From: an uncultured Bacteroidales bacterium | GTDB lineage: Bacteria > Bacteroidota > Bacteroidia > Bacteroidales > Paludibacteraceae | Assembly (NCBI GenBank): GCA_900316005.1 | Contig: ONBH01000010.1 | Span: 1-64,000, forward strand | Direction of reading: 5' to 3' | DNA length: 64,000 nucleotides | Shown here: piece after piece, positions 61,244 through 64,000 of the stretch | Position numbering within the stretch: position 1 is the first letter of the stretch | Layout of the letters: each line of letters begins with the position of its first letter | Notes under the pieces: generated by a model | Told to the model about the DNA's origin: nothing | What the model saw: the letters and a program-made list of their open reading frames with translations, nothing else | The model's database searches: none | Program-made: the position numbers and the translations under genes

Positions 61244-61642
61244 CAGGGCGCGGTCTTCCTTGCGGTGCATCTCGGCTTCGGTCTCGGGCGTTTTGTCCTG
61301 CTGGCCGGTTAGGTGTAACAGACCGTGGATGATGACGCGGTGCAATTCGCGGTCGTAGGTGGCATCAAACAGCTCCGCATTCGACCTGACAGTATCCAGC
61401 GAGATATAAATATCGCCGCTGACGGTCGTTGGGGTGGAGTAGTCAAAGGTAATGATATCGGTGTAGTAGTCGTGCCCGAGGAATTGGCGGTTGACTTCCA
61501 GAATACGCTCATCCGAACAAAAGATATAGTTGATATCTCCCGTCGCAAAACCATATCCGGCAGCCGTAGCACGTATCCATGCCTCCACCTTGCCGCGTTC
61601 GATTGCCGGCATTTCCACACCCTCTGTCACAAAATGTATCAT
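61178..61642 (-). CDS. ybeY: Endoribonuclease YbeY with repeat-encoded C-terminus
   Basis: 154 residues. NYIFCSDERILEVNRQFLGHDYYTDIITFDY and the zinc motif HGLLHLTGQQDKT identify YbeY (rRNA maturation and quality control). The usual third His (HGxLHxxxxxH) is replaced by Asp, as I recall for other Bacteroidota. The normal fold ends around MHRKEDRAL; the remaining residues (SSYLGEASNDRLKPYDS) are translated from a dispersed repeat. Promoter TACCTTTG at 61703-61696. Confidence 0.92.
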   Translation of the reverse strand: MIHFVTEGVEMPAIERGKVEAWIRATAAGYGFATGDINYIFCSDERILEVNRQFLGHDYYTDIITFDYSTPTTVSGDIYISLDTVRSNAELFDATYDRELHRVIIHGLLHLTGQQDKTPETEAEMHRKEDRALSAVDSSYLGEASNDRLKPYDS

Positions 61643-61695
61643 TGTCTTTTACTGCTTTTTACTATTTCTTGACCCTACTACCGCAATTTACGGTG

Positions 61696-61727
61696 CAAAG
61701 GTACAACAAAAATTGCACATACGCAAA
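61696..61727 (-). promoter_or_regulatory. Promoter of ybeY
   Basis: Minus-strand TACCTTTG at 61703-61696 and TTTGC at 61727-61723. Confidence 0.75.
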
Positions 61728-62185
61728 TTTTCGGAAACTTTTTTTGTGAAAATAGAGTAGAAACTCTATATTTTATCCGGCAGGATGCGGCTGTACTTTC
61801 GAAGAGGCCCCATTCTATGAATGGGGTAGTATGTCGAAGTACAACAAAAATTTGATATATGCAATTTTTTTTTAATAAATAATTAAAAAATCATGCCTGG
61901 AGGCTAAAAAAATAAAAATCGGAGCGGAAAAGGACCGGTTCGAGTACGTGTCGACTACGTGTCGATTACGTCTCGTTTACGTCTCGTTTACGTGTTTGAC
62001 CCGTATCAAACAGGTAAAAACGGGTGTGGAAGCACTTCACCGAGCCGTTCCCGAGGAAACCTCGAAGAAATCTCGAACCAATCTCGGGGTCGTAAAATCG
62101 AAAGTAGCTGACTAAAATAGTACATTCCTATTGTGGTCGTACGGGATAAAAAAAACGGGCATCTGATATTTTATCATCAAAAAAC
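61728..62185. other. Gene-free spacer with inverted repeat and period-11 arrays
   Basis: No convincing ORF. TGTACTTTCGA (61792-61802) and TCGAAGTACA (61834-61843) enclose a perfect inner hairpin CCCCATTC-TAT-GAATGGGG (61808-61826). Period-11 units TACGTGTCGAC/TACGTCTCGTT run 61945-62000. Another set (TCTCGAACCAA type) runs 62049-62092. Confidence 0.7.
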
Positions 62186-62216
62186 TTGCATATATCAGAA
62201 AAAAGCCGTATCTTTG
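62186..62216 (+). promoter_or_regulatory. Promoter of tsaD, giving a near-leaderless transcript
   Basis: TTGC at 62186-62189 and TATCTTTG at 62209-62216. The ATG at 62224 is only 7 bp beyond the -7 box, so the mRNA would start at or next to the start codon. Confidence 0.7.
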
Positions 62217-62223
62217 CACCCAA

Positions 62224-63315
62224 ATGGATAATACGGAACAAAAAATAACAATTCTGGCCATCGAGAGTAGTTGTGATGACACCTCGGCGGCGGTGCTGCA
62301 AGACGGCGTGCTACTGAGCAATGTAACCGCCTCGCAGAAGGTACATGAGGAGTTTGGCGGCGTGGTGCCCGAGTTGGCAAGCCGCGCACACCAGCAGAAT
62401 ATATGGGCAGTAGTGGATACTGCCCTCCGGCGTGCAAGTGTGGATAAAACCGAACTGAGCGCCGTTGCTTTTACGCGCGGTCCCGGACTGTTGGGCAGCC
62501 TGTTGGTGGGAACCAGTTTTGCCAAGGGATTGGCACTCTCGCTGGGCATACCGTTGGTGGATGTCAACCACCTGCAAGGGCATATCATGGCGCATTTTAT
62601 CCAAACCGCGGAGGGCGGTGAGGTGCATCCCGAATTGCCGTTCCTGTGCCTATTGGTCAGCGGTGGAAACAGTCAGATTGTGCTGGTGGAGGAAAATAGC
62701 AGCGAGGATGGCAAAAAAATGCACCTTCCCAAGATGACCATCATTGGTCAGACCATTGACGATGCGGCGGGTGAGGCATTTGATAAATGTGCCAAGGTGC
62801 TCGGTCTGCCTTATCCGGGTGGTCCCTGGATTGACAAACTGGCTAAGATGGGTGACGCCAATCGTTTCCCCTTTGCCAAACCGCATCTGCCCGGATACGA
62901 TTATTCGTTCTCGGGACTGAAGACCTCGTTCCTCTATACCCTGCGCGATATGCTGAAGGCTGAGGGCTTAGACAGCGTGGATGCCTTGTCGGAGCGCGTA
63001 CCTCATCTCAAGGAGGACTTCTGTGCTTCGCTGCAAAAGACCGTTGTGGATATCCTATTGCAGAAACTCAAGCGGGCAGCGCTCGACTTGGGTATTCGTC
63101 GTATCGCAGTGGCTGGTGGCGTGAGTGCCAATAGCGGCCTTCGGGACGGAATGACGGAACTCGGTCGCAAGCAGCATTGGGAGGTATTCATCCCGCCCTT
63201 CTCGTTCACCACCGATAATGCCGCTATGATTGCCGAAGCCGGTTATTTCAAGTTCCTGGACGGCGATTTCTGCGCGATAGATGAGGTGCCGTTTGCCAAG
63301 ACGCGTATCAACTGA
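62224..63315 (+). CDS. tsaD: tRNA N6-threonylcarbamoyladenosine transferase subunit TsaD
   Basis: 363 residues. AIESSCDDTSAAVLQDG, the TsaD signature with metal-ligand NHLQGH (HxxxH near 114-118), LVSGGNSQIVLVE, TIDDAAGEAFDKCAKVLGLPYPGGP and GGVSANSGLR are intact. With TsaB and TsaE it transfers the threonylcarbamoyl group to A37 of ANN-reading tRNAs. The exosortase-like gene begins on its last base (TGATG overlap), so they are co-transcribed. Confidence 0.97.
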   Translation: MDNTEQKITILAIESSCDDTSAAVLQDGVLLSNVTASQKVHEEFGGVVPELASRAHQQNIWAVVDTALRRASVDKTELSAVAFTRGPGLLGSLLVGTSFAKGLALSLGIPLVDVNHLQGHIMAHFIQTAEGGEVHPELPFLCLLVSGGNSQIVLVEENSSEDGKKMHLPKMTIIGQTIDDAAGEAFDKCAKVLGLPYPGGPWIDKLAKMGDANRFPFAKPHLPGYDYSFSGLKTSFLYTLRDMLKAEGLDSVDALSERVPHLKEDFCASLQKTVVDILLQKLKRAALDLGIRRIAVAGGVSANSGLRDGMTELGRKQHWEVFIPPFSFTTDNAAMIAEAGYFKFLDGDFCAIDEVPFAKTRIN

Positions 63316-63896
63316 TGAAAGCGTGGTGGGCACATATTCGCCGGTGGTTAGGTTCCTACTACGATGTGACGGTCTTTGCCGTGACAGTCGTAGTGGCCGA
63401 TTTGCTTTGGAAACTGACGATACACGGCGATGAGCATGGCACCGATGTGATGTGGCTGATGCTGGATGTATCGGCCTTTTTTGATGCAGTCACGGCGCAT
63501 GTGACCAATGCCGTCTATTGGCTGGTCAGTTGTTTTCGCGACACAGTGCACCTAAGCGGTCGGTATATCTGGTTTGACTCAGGTAGTAGTTCGCATATCG
63601 TATGGGGCTGTTCGGGGATAAAACAGGCGTGGGTTTGGTTCGCCCTGATGCTGACGGCGCGCGGACCGTGGGTGCATAAAGCATGGTTTATACCGTTAGG
63701 ATGGCTCGCCTGCTATGCGTTCAACATCCTGCGTATCAGTCTGATATGTCTCTTGATAGAATCGCACCCCGATTGGTTTCACATCCTGCACGACTATATC
63801 TTCAAGTACCTCTTCTACGGCATGATGTTCGGCCTGTGGGTTTGGTGGATAGATAAATTAAATAGTAGCGCAGCGTCCTCTGCCCGTGTGGCATAG
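63315..63896 (+). CDS. Exosortase/archaeosortase-like membrane protein
   Basis: 193 residues with about five TM helices. The catalytic triad of exosortases can be seen: Cys in GCSGIKQAWVWFALML, Arg in YAFNILRISLICLLIE, and His in FHILHDYIFKYLFYGMMFGL. Exosortases are transpeptidase-like membrane enzymes that process C-terminal anchor sequences. Here no obvious PEP-CTERM-type substrate is encoded in the window. The start overlaps tsaD by one base. The last residues (NSSAASSARVA) are low complexity. Bacteroidota have small exosortase variants whose substrates are mostly unknown. Confidence 0.8.
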   Translation: MKAWWAHIRRWLGSYYDVTVFAVTVVVADLLWKLTIHGDEHGTDVMWLMLDVSAFFDAVTAHVTNAVYWLVSCFRDTVHLSGRYIWFDSGSSSHIVWGCSGIKQAWVWFALMLTARGPWVHKAWFIPLGWLACYAFNILRISLICLLIESHPDWFHILHDYIFKYLFYGMMFGLWVWWIDKLNSSAASSARVA

Positions 63897-63924
63897 CGTC
63901 CTGAACCCTGTAGCGTATCGTCCT

Positions 63925-64000
63925 CTAAACATACTTCCCGGTTAGGGAATCTTTGTTTGCCCGAATCTCTGCGAGGGTGCCGGCTGCTACCAGTTGCCCG
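63925..64000 (-). CDS. uvrA: Probable C-terminal end of UvrA (partial)
   Basis: On the minus strand the frame reads 24 residues (GQLVAAGTLAEIRANKDSLT, then GKYV) to a TAG at 63927-63925. This matches the last segment of UvrA-type ABC ATPases (IVAxGTPEEIxxNxxSxTGKYL). The gene continues beyond the window. It converges with the exosortase-like gene, 28 bp away. Identification rests on a short segment. Confidence 0.6.
   Translation of the reverse strand, partial: GQLVAAGTLAEIRANKDSLTGKYV

Overview
The window is 64 kb of a Bacteroidales-type (Bacteroidota) chromosome. Nearly every transcription unit starts behind the Bacteroidota promoter pair TTTGC (-33) and TAnnTTTG (-7). The gene content agrees: a PorQ protein of the type IX secretion system (T9SS), exported proteins with a shared C-terminal tail, a TonB-dependent receptor with a carboxypeptidase-regulatory domain, a three-gene fumarate reductase, an anaerobic ribonucleotide reductase, and families confined to or typical of this phylum (DUF5606, DUF5686). 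The cell is probably an anaerobic, fermenting or fumarate-respiring gut or rumen type. I cannot name the genus; Paludibacteraceae-like is only a guess.

Layout. 1-3.0 kb: end of an unknown gene, repeats, a cobalamin riboswitch with one exported protein, and an AAA/DUF4143-type ATPase. 3.0-9.6 kb: a LuxR-type regulator with a hemerythrin-like N-terminus, divergent from an outer-membrane porin, an imelysin lipoprotein, a di-heme oxidoreductase lipoprotein and a CcsA cytochrome c assembly protein; this looks like a redox-linked metal (iron) acquisition system. 9.7-21.2 kb: a TonB-dependent receptor followed by three large exported proteins. 21.4-25.7 kb: DUF819 transporter, PlsC-type acyltransferase, GAPDH, RNase H and tRNA-Arg(CCU). 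25.7-42.9 kb: a repetitive exported protein, two dTDP-rhamnose genes, DUF5686, an M6 metalloprotease, an SDR, a lipoprotein, a C10 (streptopain) protease, a zinc-ribbon coiled-coil protein, Nif3, DUF5606 and a HAD phosphatase. 43-45.8 kb: nrdG and nrdD. 46-49 kb: an Omp85-like barrel, a flavoprotein gene remnant and a low-GC TonB-domain gene. 49-53 kb: pfkA, ispH, cmk, porQ. 53-58 kb: frdCAB and a sugar-type MFS transporter. 58-64 kb: DUF975, acyl-CoA synthetase, a four-helix-bundle protein, ybeY, tsaD, an exosortase-like membrane protein and probably the last codons of uvrA.

Common threads. At least seven otherwise unrelated exported proteins end in the same roughly 25-residue tail (consensus hhxNGQhYIhrxGxhYNhxGxxh), probably a T9SS sorting signal. 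Spacers are filled with degenerate short tandem arrays (period 7 most often, also 8, 9 and 11), each with its own unit, and with a dispersed hairpin-rich element found at four loci. These repeats run into reading frames: they supply the last codons of several proteins and sit inside ccsA and nrdG.

The most interesting points are the cobalamin riboswitch in front of a tail-bearing exported protein, the hemerythrin-LuxR/porin/imelysin/di-heme/CcsA locus, the repeat systems, the insertion inside nrdG and the exosortase-like gene. All calls are from reading the sequence; no database search was run.
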